Source: Deltaproteobacteria bacterium
Lineage (GTDB): Bacteria; Myxococcota_A; Polyangia; Haliangiales; JADYYK01
Direction of reading: 5' to 3'
NCBI GenBank assembly: GCA_020853705.1
Contig: JADYYK010000086.1
Span: forward strand, 1-64,000
DNA: 64,000 bases
Below the pieces are notes generated by a model. The model had not been told where the DNA came from, did no database searches, and was given only the letters and a program-made list of their open reading frames with translations. Shown piece after piece: positions 17,787 through 25,299 of this stretch. Numbering within the stretch: position 1 is the first letter of the stretch; each line of letters opens with the position of its first letter. Position numbers and translations under genes: made by a program.

Positions 17787-18686
17787 CTACGGCCCCAGAT
17801 CTTCGATGGTGATGGTGAGGTTGCGGGCCGCGCCGGTGATGTCCGTGAAGTCGGCGACCACCCAGTGCTTGCCCGCGCGCGGCGCCTTGATGGAGATCAG
17901 CGAGTCGTAGTTCATCGCGCCGGTCGAGATGTCGTCGCTGTAGTCGACCTGGCTCGCCGTGGTCTGGGTCTGATCCATCAGGTAGATCAGGGTGTCGACG
18001 TTGGAGGCCGGTGACAGGCGCGAGGCGCGGGTCTCGGCCTTGATGGTGTGGTTGGCCGCCGGGGTGGTGAACTCGAAGATGGTGACCTTGCCGTCGGCGG
18101 GCACCGTGACCATCTGCGAGCCCGCGGGCAGCGGCAGCGTGACCGCGGTCGGGGTCGGGGTCACAGCCTCGACCTTGAACATGTAGGTCGACGTCGGGCC
18201 GCCCACGTTGGCCGGGGTGGCGCCCTCGTTGCGCAGATCGACCACGCGGACGTGGTAGTTGCCGGTGCGCGACAGGAAGGCCTCACGCGAGGCCATGCTG
18301 GTGTCGCTGCCCGGGCGCACGATGTTCTCGATGGTCTGCCCGGTCGAGTGCACCAGGACGCCCAGGGCCTGGTAATCGCCGCTGGCGCGAGTCTGCAGGG
18401 TGATGCGCACCAGGGTCGGCGCCGTGATCGAGAACTTGTAGTAGTCCTGGTCGGTGCCCATGCCGGCGACCATGGCGCCGATGGTGCCGTTGACGGTGTC
18501 GCCGAGCTTGATGCTCTCGGCGGCGCTGGTGCTGTCGTTGCTGCGGGTCGCGCCCTCGGCCTCGGTGACCGTCCCGGTGTTGACCATGGAGTCGACGGTG
18601 ACCATGCCTCCGTCACCGCCCATCGTGCCATCGCCACCACCACAGCCCACCACACATCCCATCGCGATCAGGAACAGTGCCCGCAT
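17787..18686 (-). CDS. Lipoprotein with PPC-like beta domains
   Basis: A 299-residue predicted lipoprotein (signal ends VVGC, Cys about 12) with Gly/Met/Asp spacer and then two beta-sandwich-like segments. The pattern D.DYYKF.......TL....R..GDYQAL near residue 100 and the later D..IYLMD....... resemble pre-peptidase C-terminal (PPC) domains that follow secreted proteases. No protease domain is fused or adjacent. The ATG at 18686 has a GGGAG ribosome site. The longer open frame upstream (to 18959) is antisense to the M24 gene and rejected. Convergent with 16824-17780, only six bases apart. Confidence 0.68.
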   Translation of the reverse strand: MRALFLIAMGCVVGCGGGDGTMGGDGGMVTVDSMVNTGTVTEAEGATRSNDSTSAAESIKLGDTVNGTIGAMVAGMGTDQDYYKFSITAPTLVRITLQTRASGDYQALGVLVHSTGQTIENIVRPGSDTSMASREAFLSRTGNYHVRVVDLRNEGATPANVGGPTSTYMFKVEAVTPTPTAVTLPLPAGSQMVTVPADGKVTIFEFTTPAANHTIKAETRASRLSPASNVDTLIYLMDQTQTTASQVDYSDDISTGAMNYDSLISIKAPRAGKHWVVADFTDITGAARNLTITIEDLGP

Positions 18687-18768
18687 ATGAACTCCCGAGT
18701 TAGACCGCCAGTGTCGGCGGACTTCCGCTCCGGTTGCAAGCACGGAGGTTGGCAAGCTACAAGCGGCC

Positions 18769-19440
18769 ATGATCGAAGCCCGGTTGCTCGAGGCCCAGGC
18801 CCAGGCGGAGGCGCTGTTCGCCGCCATCACCGACCAGCAGCTGATCCGCGCCGGCCGCAGCGAGCGCGCCATCAACGACGACGTCCACCGCCTGGCCGCC
18901 GAGCGCTTCGGCGTGCGCAGCCACTGGCACAAGCGCATCGTGCGCGCCGGCGCCAACACGCTGCTGCCCTACGCGGAGAACCCGCCCGATCTGGTGGTCG
19001 CCGACAACGACATCGTGTTCCTGGATCTGGGCCCGGTGTTCGGCCAGTTCGAGGCCGACGTGGGGCGTACCTTCGTGGTCGGCGACGACCCCGAGATGCT
19101 GCGCCTGGCGGCCGATCTGGCGCCGCTGCACGCCGCGTGCAAGGCCTACTGGCACGCGCACCCGGGGCTGACCGGGCGCGACTACTTCGCCGAGGTCTGT
19201 CGCGCGGTGGAGGCGCGCGGCTGGCGCTACGGCGGTCCGCACGCCGGCCACCTGGTCGGCGAGTTCCCGCACGAGAACGCCTTCACCGAGATCCCCGAGA
19301 GCTACATCGGCCCTGGCAACGGGCTGGCCATGGACGCGCCCGACGCGCAGGGGCAGCGCCGGCACTGGATCCTGGAGATCCACCTGGTCCACCCCAGCGG
19401 CGCCTTCGGCGGCTTCCTCGAGGAGCTGCTGACGCTGTAG
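18769..19440 (+). CDS. M24 (creatinase/aminopeptidase-fold) family protein
   Basis: A 223-residue protein consisting only of the pita-bread M24 catalytic domain. Candidate metal ligands are the two Asp residues of FLDLGP and EADVGRTF, a His in the GGPHAGH segment and the Glu of ILEIH, so a dimetal centre is plausible. Length is shorter than prolidases and X-Pro aminopeptidases because the N-terminal domain is missing, resembling the short M24 proteins that often act on small dipeptides or creatine-like compounds. No signal peptide. Divergent from the PPC lipoprotein. Confidence 0.78.
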   Translation: MIEARLLEAQAQAEALFAAITDQQLIRAGRSERAINDDVHRLAAERFGVRSHWHKRIVRAGANTLLPYAENPPDLVVADNDIVFLDLGPVFGQFEADVGRTFVVGDDPEMLRLAADLAPLHAACKAYWHAHPGLTGRDYFAEVCRAVEARGWRYGGPHAGHLVGEFPHENAFTEIPESYIGPGNGLAMDAPDAQGQRRHWILEIHLVHPSGAFGGFLEELLTL

Positions 19441-19466
19441 CGAGCCCGCCGCGCCGCGCGGTGCCG

Positions 19467-19913
19467 TCACATCTTGCGCAGGTGCCAGCGCACCTTGACG
19501 GTGGCAACCTCCACCCCGGCGGCGTCGGTCAGGGCGACCTCGACGCTGCACTCGGCCTTGCCGCTGGCCAGCTCGGCGGCGAGCGCGGCGCGCTCGGCGG
19601 TCAGCGTGGCGCGCGCGTCGATGGCGCCGCGCGCGAGCTTGCGGTAGGCGATCTCGGCGCCCTGGGCCAGCGGCGTGACCGAGCCCATCAGGTTGGCCGC
19701 CAGCAGCGCCCCCGCGATGGCCGCGCCCGAGGCCGCCTCGGCGACGGTGAACAGCGCGCCCGCGTGCTGCGACTGCACGTGGTTGCGCAGGCGCGGGTCG
19801 TCAGGGAGGCGGACGGTGCCGACGCCGTCACCGATGTCGACGACCTCGAGGCCGAGGGTCTGGTTGAAGGGGATGCCAGCCGACAGCATCTGCTTGATGA
19901 GGGTGGTGTCCAT
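19467..19913 (-). CDS. Hotdog-fold thioesterase (DUF4442/PaaI-like)
   Basis: A 148-residue single-domain protein with the hotdog-fold pattern of DUF4442/PaaI thioesterases: N-terminal FNQTLGLEVVDIGDG, central helix beginning NHVQSQHAGALFTVAEAASG (the HxGALFxxAE motif carrying the substrate-binding and catalytic residues), then strands. It would hydrolyse acyl-CoA thioesters in the cytosol. The start ATG 19913 matches the family N-terminus. The open frame that continues upstream to 20627 is Pro/Arg-rich and lies antisense to the pseudokinase, so it is rejected. A perfect 8-3-8 palindrome lies 11 bases upstream of the start. Confidence 0.8.
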   Translation of the reverse strand: MDTTLIKQMLSAGIPFNQTLGLEVVDIGDGVGTVRLPDDPRLRNHVQSQHAGALFTVAEAASGAAIAGALLAANLMGSVTPLAQGAEIAYRKLARGAIDARATLTAERAALAAELASGKAECSVEVALTDAAGVEVATVKVRWHLRKM

Positions 19914-19923
19914 GGGCGGTTGG

Positions 19924-19942
19924 ATGTCTCCGATGGAGACAT
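19924..19942. promoter_or_regulatory. 8-3-8 perfect inverted repeat upstream of thioesterase
   Basis: ATGTCTCC-gat-GGAGACAT. It lies 11 bases before the thioesterase ATG and could be an operator or an mRNA hairpin that hides the ribosome site (GGAGAC lies in the right arm). Confidence 0.55.
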
Positions 19943-20058
19943 GGTAGCACGCAGCAGCCGCACGGACAGGGCCGGGGCACCGCACGGCCACGAGCACGGG
20001 CACGGGGCATGGCCACGGCCAGGGGCCGGCACAGGCAGGGGGGCAGCCGGAAACAGGT

Positions 20059-22065
20059 TCAGGTGAAGTGGCGCGCGAGCAGGATGCCCAGGGTCGCGGC
20101 GAGCAGGGCAGCGAGCAGGTACCAGCGCAGGCGCCCCATCGAGGGGGTGAGGCGAACGGCCTCGTCGAGCTGCTGCGGCGCGGGCGCGGTCGGGCCCGGG
20201 TTGATGCCCGGGCGGGGTGGGGTGACGTTGCGCCAGTCGAACGGGGCCGGGCCGGGATCGGAGCCAGCCGCGGTGCGCATGGCTCCGTCGGCGCTGTGGA
20301 TGGCGCCATCGGCGCTGCGCAGGCGGCCGTCCTCGGTGGCGCGGGGCAGGCGCAGGCTGCCGTCCGGGGCCAGGCGGCGCGCGGGCACCGAGGCCGGCGA
20401 CGGCGCCCCGGACGACTGCACATTCGCCGGGCGTGGCGCCGGGCGGCTGCGCACCTGCGGCTTGCCCTCGCGCGCGGCGGCCCGCAGGATGGCGGCCTCG
20501 CGCACCGCGGTGGCGTGACGCGAGCGCCCCACCGCGAAGCTGTCGGCCAGCGGTGCGGCGGCACCGGCGCTGGCACCGGCGCTGGCACCGGCACCGCTGC
20601 GCTCGGCGCTCGGCGTGCGTCGCTCACCCCGCGGGGTCGCGCCGCGGTGGGCGCTGGCGGTCTGGGTCTCGCCGCGCGCGGGCAGCTCCGGCTTCACGAT
20701 CAGGTCGGCCTGCGGACGCAGCCGCGCCGCCTGGGGCCACGCCGCGTGCGCGCCGGCCAGCGGCGTCGGCGCCGGCACGCTGGCGCCGCGCTTGCGCGTC
20801 AGCGGCACGATGTCCGCCTCCGCCCTGGCCCGGGGGCGACTGGGCATCCGGCTGCGCCGGGTGTCCTCCGGCGCCGGCAGCGGCAGGGCCAGCCGCCCCG
20901 GCATCGCCGCCACCGGCTTGGTCTGCCAGTCGCTGTCGAAGCGCACCGGCTTCCGGTGCTCCTCGGGCGCCGCCTTGGCCTCCGGACTCGGCTCGACCCG
21001 CTCGGTCGCGGCCTCGAGCTCGCGCTGCCACTCGGTGCCGCTGCCCGCCGCCAGGCCGCCGGCCACGCTGCCCGCTCGCCCCGCCACTGGCGCCGCCGGA
21101 CCGGCCGCCGCCGGACCGGCCTCGGTCTTGACCTTGGGGATGGTCGGATCCCCGCGATCCTCGCGCTCGAACAGCGCGTTGACCTCGCGCCGCATCGCCA
21201 GCAGGCCGCCCGCGCCCTGCGCCGCCGCCTCCAGCTCCGCCAGCATCGCGCCCGCGCTGCGGTAGCGCTCGGCGGGGTCGCGCTGCAGCGCCTTCATGAC
21301 CACCCTGGCGACCTCCTCGGGGCAGTCGCGGCGCAGCTCGCGCGGGGACGGGATGCGGCCCTCGCACAGCCGCGTCATGGTATCGAGGTCATTCTTCCCG
21401 CGAAACAGTGGACGGCCTGTCAACATCTCGTGCAGAACCACGCCCAGGCCGAACAGATCGGCGCGCGCATCGACGCTGCCGCCGGCGACCTGCTCGGGCG
21501 CCTGGTAGGCGGGGTGCACGTCGGCGGCGCGGCTGGGCTCGTTCTCGCCCAGCGCCACGCTGGCGATGCCGAAGTCGGCCAGCTTGACGATGCCGTCGAA
21601 GCCCAGCAGCACGTTGCCCGGCGACACCGCGCCGTGGCGCAGCCCGAGCGGCATGCCACGCACGTCACAGGCGCCATGTACATGCTCCAGCGCCGCCGCC
21701 ACCGCGCGCCCGACCCACAGCGCCAGATCGACCGACATCAGCCGGCGCGCCGCCGCGCCATACTGCAGCCCCGCCGCCAGCGACCCGCCGCGCACGTACT
21801 CCAGCGCCAGGTAGACCACGCCGCCCTCGGCGCCCGACTCCAGCGCGCGCACCAGGTTGGGGTGCGACAGCGCCAGCGCGATCCGGCTGCGCTCGAGGAA
21901 GCGGTGGCGACTGACCGCGTCCTGGGCCGCCGACTGGCGCAGGCGCTTGACGATGACGTGGCGCTCGCCGGCCAGCTCGCCCAGCTCGACGGCAAGGAAC
22001 ACCTCGCTCCGCGCGCCTCGTGCGAGGAGCTTGTCCATCCGATACTTCCCGAATCTTCTCGCCAT
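20059..22065 (-). CDS. Tail-anchored predicted Ser/Thr pseudokinase
   Basis: A 668-residue protein with an N-terminal kinase fold (about 8-280) and one C-terminal transmembrane helix (about 645-665), so the kinase domain is cytosolic. The ATP lysine Lys40 (VIVKRL), Asp164-Phe-Gly and QAPE are present, but the catalytic loop reads His144-Gly-Ala146-Val-Ser-Pro-Gly-Asn151: both Arg and the catalytic Asp of HRD are lost. The Gly loop is also degenerate (ARGARSEVF). It therefore probably binds but does not transfer phosphate efficiently. The 280-640 region is a long Pro/Arg/Ala-rich linker. The start ATG 22065 is chosen because the kinase fold begins immediately. The frame to 22146 is possible but not needed. 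Role could be scaffold or regulator of an active kinase or of a transcription factor. Confidence 0.8.
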   Translation of the reverse strand: MARRFGKYRMDKLLARGARSEVFLAVELGELAGERHVIVKRLRQSAAQDAVSRHRFLERSRIALALSHPNLVRALESGAEGGVVYLALEYVRGGSLAAGLQYGAAARRLMSVDLALWVGRAVAAALEHVHGACDVRGMPLGLRHGAVSPGNVLLGFDGIVKLADFGIASVALGENEPSRAADVHPAYQAPEQVAGGSVDARADLFGLGVVLHEMLTGRPLFRGKNDLDTMTRLCEGRIPSPRELRRDCPEEVARVVMKALQRDPAERYRSAGAMLAELEAAAQGAGGLLAMRREVNALFEREDRGDPTIPKVKTEAGPAAAGPAAPVAGRAGSVAGGLAAGSGTEWQRELEAATERVEPSPEAKAAPEEHRKPVRFDSDWQTKPVAAMPGRLALPLPAPEDTRRSRMPSRPRARAEADIVPLTRKRGASVPAPTPLAGAHAAWPQAARLRPQADLIVKPELPARGETQTASAHRGATPRGERRTPSAERSGAGASAGASAGAAAPLADSFAVGRSRHATAVREAAILRAAAREGKPQVRSRPAPRPANVQSSGAPSPASVPARRLAPDGSLRLPRATEDGRLRSADGAIHSADGAMRTAAGSDPGPAPFDWRNVTPPRPGINPGPTAPAPQQLDEAVRLTPSMGRLRWYLLAALLAATLGILLARHFT

Positions 22066-22228
22066 CCGTCGGCGGCAGCGTTTGCAACCAGCGCGCCGCA
22101 CCCAGGTCTCATCCAAGCGAGCGACACTGCACGGTTCCGTCGTCACTGGAACCCAGGATCTGGAGACTTTCCCCTCGCTTGGCAGGAGTGCTCTCCCACG
22201 GAGCCGGACCTACACCTGCGCCCCCCGG

Positions 22229-23164
22229 CTACAGCAGGCGCAGCTGGCGCGGCGCCTCGCCCAGCACCAGCGCGGGCAGCGCGGTGCCCGCGCGCGCGTT
22301 GAAGCGCGTCACCACCTCGGCCAGCAGCTCCGGCGCCAGCAGGTCGTCGGGCTGGTGCACGAAGAAGTACAGCTCGTCGAGGCCACCCGCGCGCCACTCC
22401 CTGACGCGCTCGGCCCAGCCATCGAGCCGCGTCAGATCGACCGCCGCGCCGCCATTGCCAACGAAGCGCACCAGCACCCGTGAGGTCGTCAGCGAGGCGT
22501 GGCAGACGTCGCGCCGCCCCGCCACGTCGGTGATCACCGTCGCCGCCCCGCGGCGCTCCAGGACCTCGCGCGCGCGCGGGCGCAGTGCGCCGAAGTCGAA
22601 CCAGCCGGGGTGGCGCAGCTCGACCGCGACCGCCATCGGCAGCGCCGCCAGCAGCGCGTCCAGCGCCGCCAGCCGATCGGGCGCGAACCACGGCGGCATC
22701 TGCAGGAGCCCGAGCCCCAGCCGCTCGCCCAGCAGCGCGAAGCGCGCGGCCGCCTGGCCCGCCGCCAGCGCCGCCGCCGCCGCGCCGGTCACCCCGGCGT
22801 CCCCCGCCTCGCCCGCCGCCTGCATGCCCTCGTGCGTCACCGCGCGCGGCAGCTTGGGACAGAAGCGAAACCCCGGCGGCGTCTGCGCCATCCAGCCCGC
22901 CAGCACGCTGGCCTCGGGCAGCGCATGGCCGCTGGCGTTGAGCTCGATCGCCCCCACCCGGCGCGCATATTCGCGCAGGAAGTCACGCGGCGCCGTCCCG
23001 TGCGGGTACAGCTTGCCCAGCCAGTCCTTGCGCCCCCACGCCGGCGCGCCGATGCGCACCACCCCGGCGCCGCCCCCGCGCGCCAGCACCTCGCGGCTGC
23101 GCGCCTCCAGCGGGGGCAGCTTGAACACCACCCCGTCGAGGCCGGGGAGCCGCCCGAAGTCCAC
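22229..23164 (-). CDS. DUF72 (YecE-like) protein
   Basis: A 311-residue DUF72 protein (TIM-barrel-like, widespread, biochemical role undefined). Typical marks are the N-terminal RIGAPAWGR.DW..K.YP segment, FRFCPKLPR.VTH in the middle, the VELRHPGW motif, and a C-terminal YFFVHQPDD segment where family members usually have a FNNHx motif. The usual asparagines are replaced by VHQ, a minor deviation. GTG 23164 is preferred to the TTG at 23200: it has a TAGATT box five bases upstream and no residues of the family lie before it. Confidence 0.85.
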   Translation of the reverse strand: MDFGRLPGLDGVVFKLPPLEARSREVLARGGGAGVVRIGAPAWGRKDWLGKLYPHGTAPRDFLREYARRVGAIELNASGHALPEASVLAGWMAQTPPGFRFCPKLPRAVTHEGMQAAGEAGDAGVTGAAAAALAAGQAAARFALLGERLGLGLLQMPPWFAPDRLAALDALLAALPMAVAVELRHPGWFDFGALRPRAREVLERRGAATVITDVAGRRDVCHASLTTSRVLVRFVGNGGAAVDLTRLDGWAERVREWRAGGLDELYFFVHQPDDLLAPELLAEVVTRFNARAGTALPALVLGEAPRQLRLL

Positions 23165-23169
23165 GCCCG

Positions 23170-23175
23170 AATCTA
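23170..23175 (-). promoter_or_regulatory. Putative -10 box, leaderless arrangement
   Basis: TAGATT on the minus strand, five bases before GTG 23164. Confidence 0.4.
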
Positions 23176-23286
23176 GTGCACCGATCGCAGATCCGATCAA
23201 TCCGGGCGCGCCCGACCTACATCAGCGCGCGTCCGTCAGCGAGGCAACAGTCGCCTCCGTCGTTGTTCGCGCCGCGCACGCGCATC

Positions 23287-23292
23287 TACGCT
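23287..23292 (+). promoter_or_regulatory. Putative -10 box, leaderless arrangement
   Basis: TACGCT, six bases before ATG 23299. Confidence 0.4.
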
Positions 23293-23298
23293 GAACCC

Positions 23299-24102
23299 AT
23301 GAGGGGTGTGTTCGGACCGTTCGCGCTGGTGCTGCTGTCGGTCGCTGCTTGCAGCGAGGTGCGGCCGTTTCGCTGTCAGGTCACCGAGCAATGTGGCGCC
23401 GGCGGCCGCTGCGAGCCCGAGGGCTACTGCAGCTTCGTCGATCCCGACTGCGGCTCGGGCCGCCGTTTCGGCGAGCAGTCGCCCGGCGCGCTGGCCAACC
23501 TCTGTGTCGGCGCCGGCACGGGCAGCGACGCCGGCAGCGCCGACGCCGACGACAGCCTCGAGATGCCGCCCCAGCCCGCGCAGGCCGACACCTTCATCGA
23601 CCAGAACACGCCCGGCATGCCGCACGGCAACCCGCACACCCTGCGCATCGACGCCGAGCCGCTGCAGCGCGGCCTGCTCCGCTTCGAGCCCACGCTGCCC
23701 GCGGGCGCCGAGCTGCGCCGCGCCGAGCTGCGCCTGCACATCCCCGCCGGCGGCCAGCTCGACGCCGGCACGCTGCGCCTGTACGCCATCACCGAGTCCT
23801 GGGACGAGGCCGCCGCGACCTGGACCCAGCGCAGCGCCGGCACACCGTGGAGCGCCGCCGGGGTCGGCCCAGCCTCGCGCGCGAGCAGCGCCGTCGGCGA
23901 GCTCGACGCGCGCCGCGATGATCACGACCACGTGGTCCGCCTGCCCACCGCGCTGGTCGCCGGCTGGCTGGCCAATCCCAGCCAGAACTTCGGCCTGGTC
24001 CTGGTCGTCGAAGGCAGCGCCGACCAGGGCGCCACCGTGGTCTCGCGCGAGGACCCCGACCCCAGCCAGCGCCCCCGCCTGGTCCTGCGCTACCGGCCCT
24101 GA
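23299..24102 (+). CDS. Lipoprotein with Cys-rich module and DNRLRE domain
   Basis: A 267-residue predicted lipoprotein (signal ends VAAC, Cys19). The N-terminal module of six Cys (FRC....QC, C.P.G.CSF, DC, then RRFGE..P..LANLC) matches that of the lipoprotein at 15076-16776. An Asp-rich spacer is followed by a DNRLRE/CBM96-like beta-sandwich (about 100-267: ADTFIDQ near its start, LRFE, AELRLHI, LYAITESWDEAAATW, then a final LVLRYRP strand). DNRLRE domains are known from secreted carbohydrate-active enzymes and surface proteins, so glycan binding is likely. Confidence 0.78.
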   Translation: MRGVFGPFALVLLSVAACSEVRPFRCQVTEQCGAGGRCEPEGYCSFVDPDCGSGRRFGEQSPGALANLCVGAGTGSDAGSADADDSLEMPPQPAQADTFIDQNTPGMPHGNPHTLRIDAEPLQRGLLRFEPTLPAGAELRRAELRLHIPAGGQLDAGTLRLYAITESWDEAAATWTQRSAGTPWSAAGVGPASRASSAVGELDARRDDHDHVVRLPTALVAGWLANPSQNFGLVLVVEGSADQGATVVSREDPDPSQRPRLVLRYRP

Positions 24103-24117
24103 TGGGCCGAAACACCG

Positions 24118-25299
24118 CTACTTCAGCTTCGACAGATCCAGGGTCGCCTTCCAGATGTCGGTCGGCCTGAGGATGCCGACGCCCCAGGTGTCGTTGCGCG
24201 CCAGCTCGCCCGAGTACCAGGTGATGACGAAGCGGCTGCCGCCCAGCGCCGCCACGCCGCCGTACGCGGTGTCACCCGCCGACGGCACCTCGCCCCACTC
24301 GCGGATGCCGATGGGGCCGCCCTCCAGCGTGCCCGTGATCTCGAACAGCGCGGTGCGCTTGCGCGTGCCCGCGATGTGCTTGCGCGCCAGCACGAACAGG
24401 CGCCCGTTCCACAGCCAGCTCACCGGTCCGTCGAGGCGCTGCCCGGTCAGCTCATCAGGACAGGTGAACTGCGCATACGGCGGGTCGGCCCAGCACACCT
24501 TGGTGCGCAGCCGTCCGCTGCCGCCGAGCAGCTCCTCGTCGGTGCCGTCCATGCGCACCAGCGCCAGCAGCTTGCCCGACGGCATGAACACCAGCTCGGT
24601 CTCCAGCGGGGTGTCGGCGCTGACGCCATACACCAGGGCACCACGCGTCCACTGTAGCCCGTCGGTCGAGCTGTACATGACCACGCTCTTGTCGCCGTCC
24701 TCGTAGGCCGCGGTGTACAGCGTGTCGCCGTGCTTCTCGATGTTCCAGAAGCTCCACGTCGGCGGCCCGATCGCGACCAGCGCGCTCCAGGTCACGCCAT
24801 CGCTCGAGTGCGTGTTCATCGCGATGGTGTCGACGTCGCTGTCGCGCGACGACACCACCGGCAGGCGCGTCAGCGCCTTGATGTGCAGCTCGCTGCCGAC
24901 GATGTAGAAGTGCGGATCGCGGATGTCGCGATCCACCGGCGCGTCGAGCTTGGCCTGGTGCACGAAGGTGACGCCGCTGTCGGTCGACTTGTAGATGTGC
25001 AGCGCGCTGTTGGGGCCGAGGATCTGGCTGACCGCGCTGCGATGCACCAGCCAGATGGCGCCGTTCCACGTGATGAGGTCGGTGTTCTCGTGGTGCGGGC
25101 ACAGATCGACACGACACATCTTGTTGTCGACCCCGACCCCGGGCACCAGGATCGACGCCGACTCGATCCAGGCCGGCTGCTCGGGCACGTCGTCACCGCC
25201 ACCGCCACCGCCGCAGCCGCTGGCCGCCAGCGCCGCCGCCGCCACCACCACGCACACCACCGCCAGCGTCCCTGGCCCCGTCCGCTCTCGCATCGTCAT
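24118..25299 (-). CDS. Sialidase-like (BNR repeat) lipoprotein
   Basis: A 393-residue predicted lipoprotein (lipobox AASGC followed by a poly-Gly run). The mature part has repeated short Asp-box/BNR-type patterns such as KSTDSGVTF, NTHSSDGVTW and YSSTDGLQW, spaced as in six-bladed sialidase-like propellers. The catalytic Arg triad and Tyr/Glu pair of true sialidases could not be assigned, so it may be a binding rather than hydrolytic protein. The ATG at 25299 overlaps the stop of the 7TM kinase gene (ATGA), placing it last in a coupled phosphatase-kinase-lipoprotein operon. It could be the extracellular sensor or the target of that pathway. Confidence 0.72.
   Translation of the reverse strand: MTMRERTGPGTLAVVCVVVAAAALAASGCGGGGGGDDVPEQPAWIESASILVPGVGVDNKMCRVDLCPHHENTDLITWNGAIWLVHRSAVSQILGPNSALHIYKSTDSGVTFVHQAKLDAPVDRDIRDPHFYIVGSELHIKALTRLPVVSSRDSDVDTIAMNTHSSDGVTWSALVAIGPPTWSFWNIEKHGDTLYTAAYEDGDKSVVMYSSTDGLQWTRGALVYGVSADTPLETELVFMPSGKLLALVRMDGTDEELLGGSGRLRTKVCWADPPYAQFTCPDELTGQRLDGPVSWLWNGRLFVLARKHIAGTRKRTALFEITGTLEGGPIGIREWGEVPSAGDTAYGGVAALGGSRFVITWYSGELARNDTWGVGILRPTDIWKATLDLSKLK

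Noticed and set aside
18687-18959. Extended start of the PPC lipoprotein
   Set aside because: It is antisense to the M24 gene. The signal peptide begins at 18686.
20628-21131. Other open frames across the linker of the pseudokinase
   Set aside because: They are shadows of the Pro/Arg-rich linker in other frames, with no recognisable domain.
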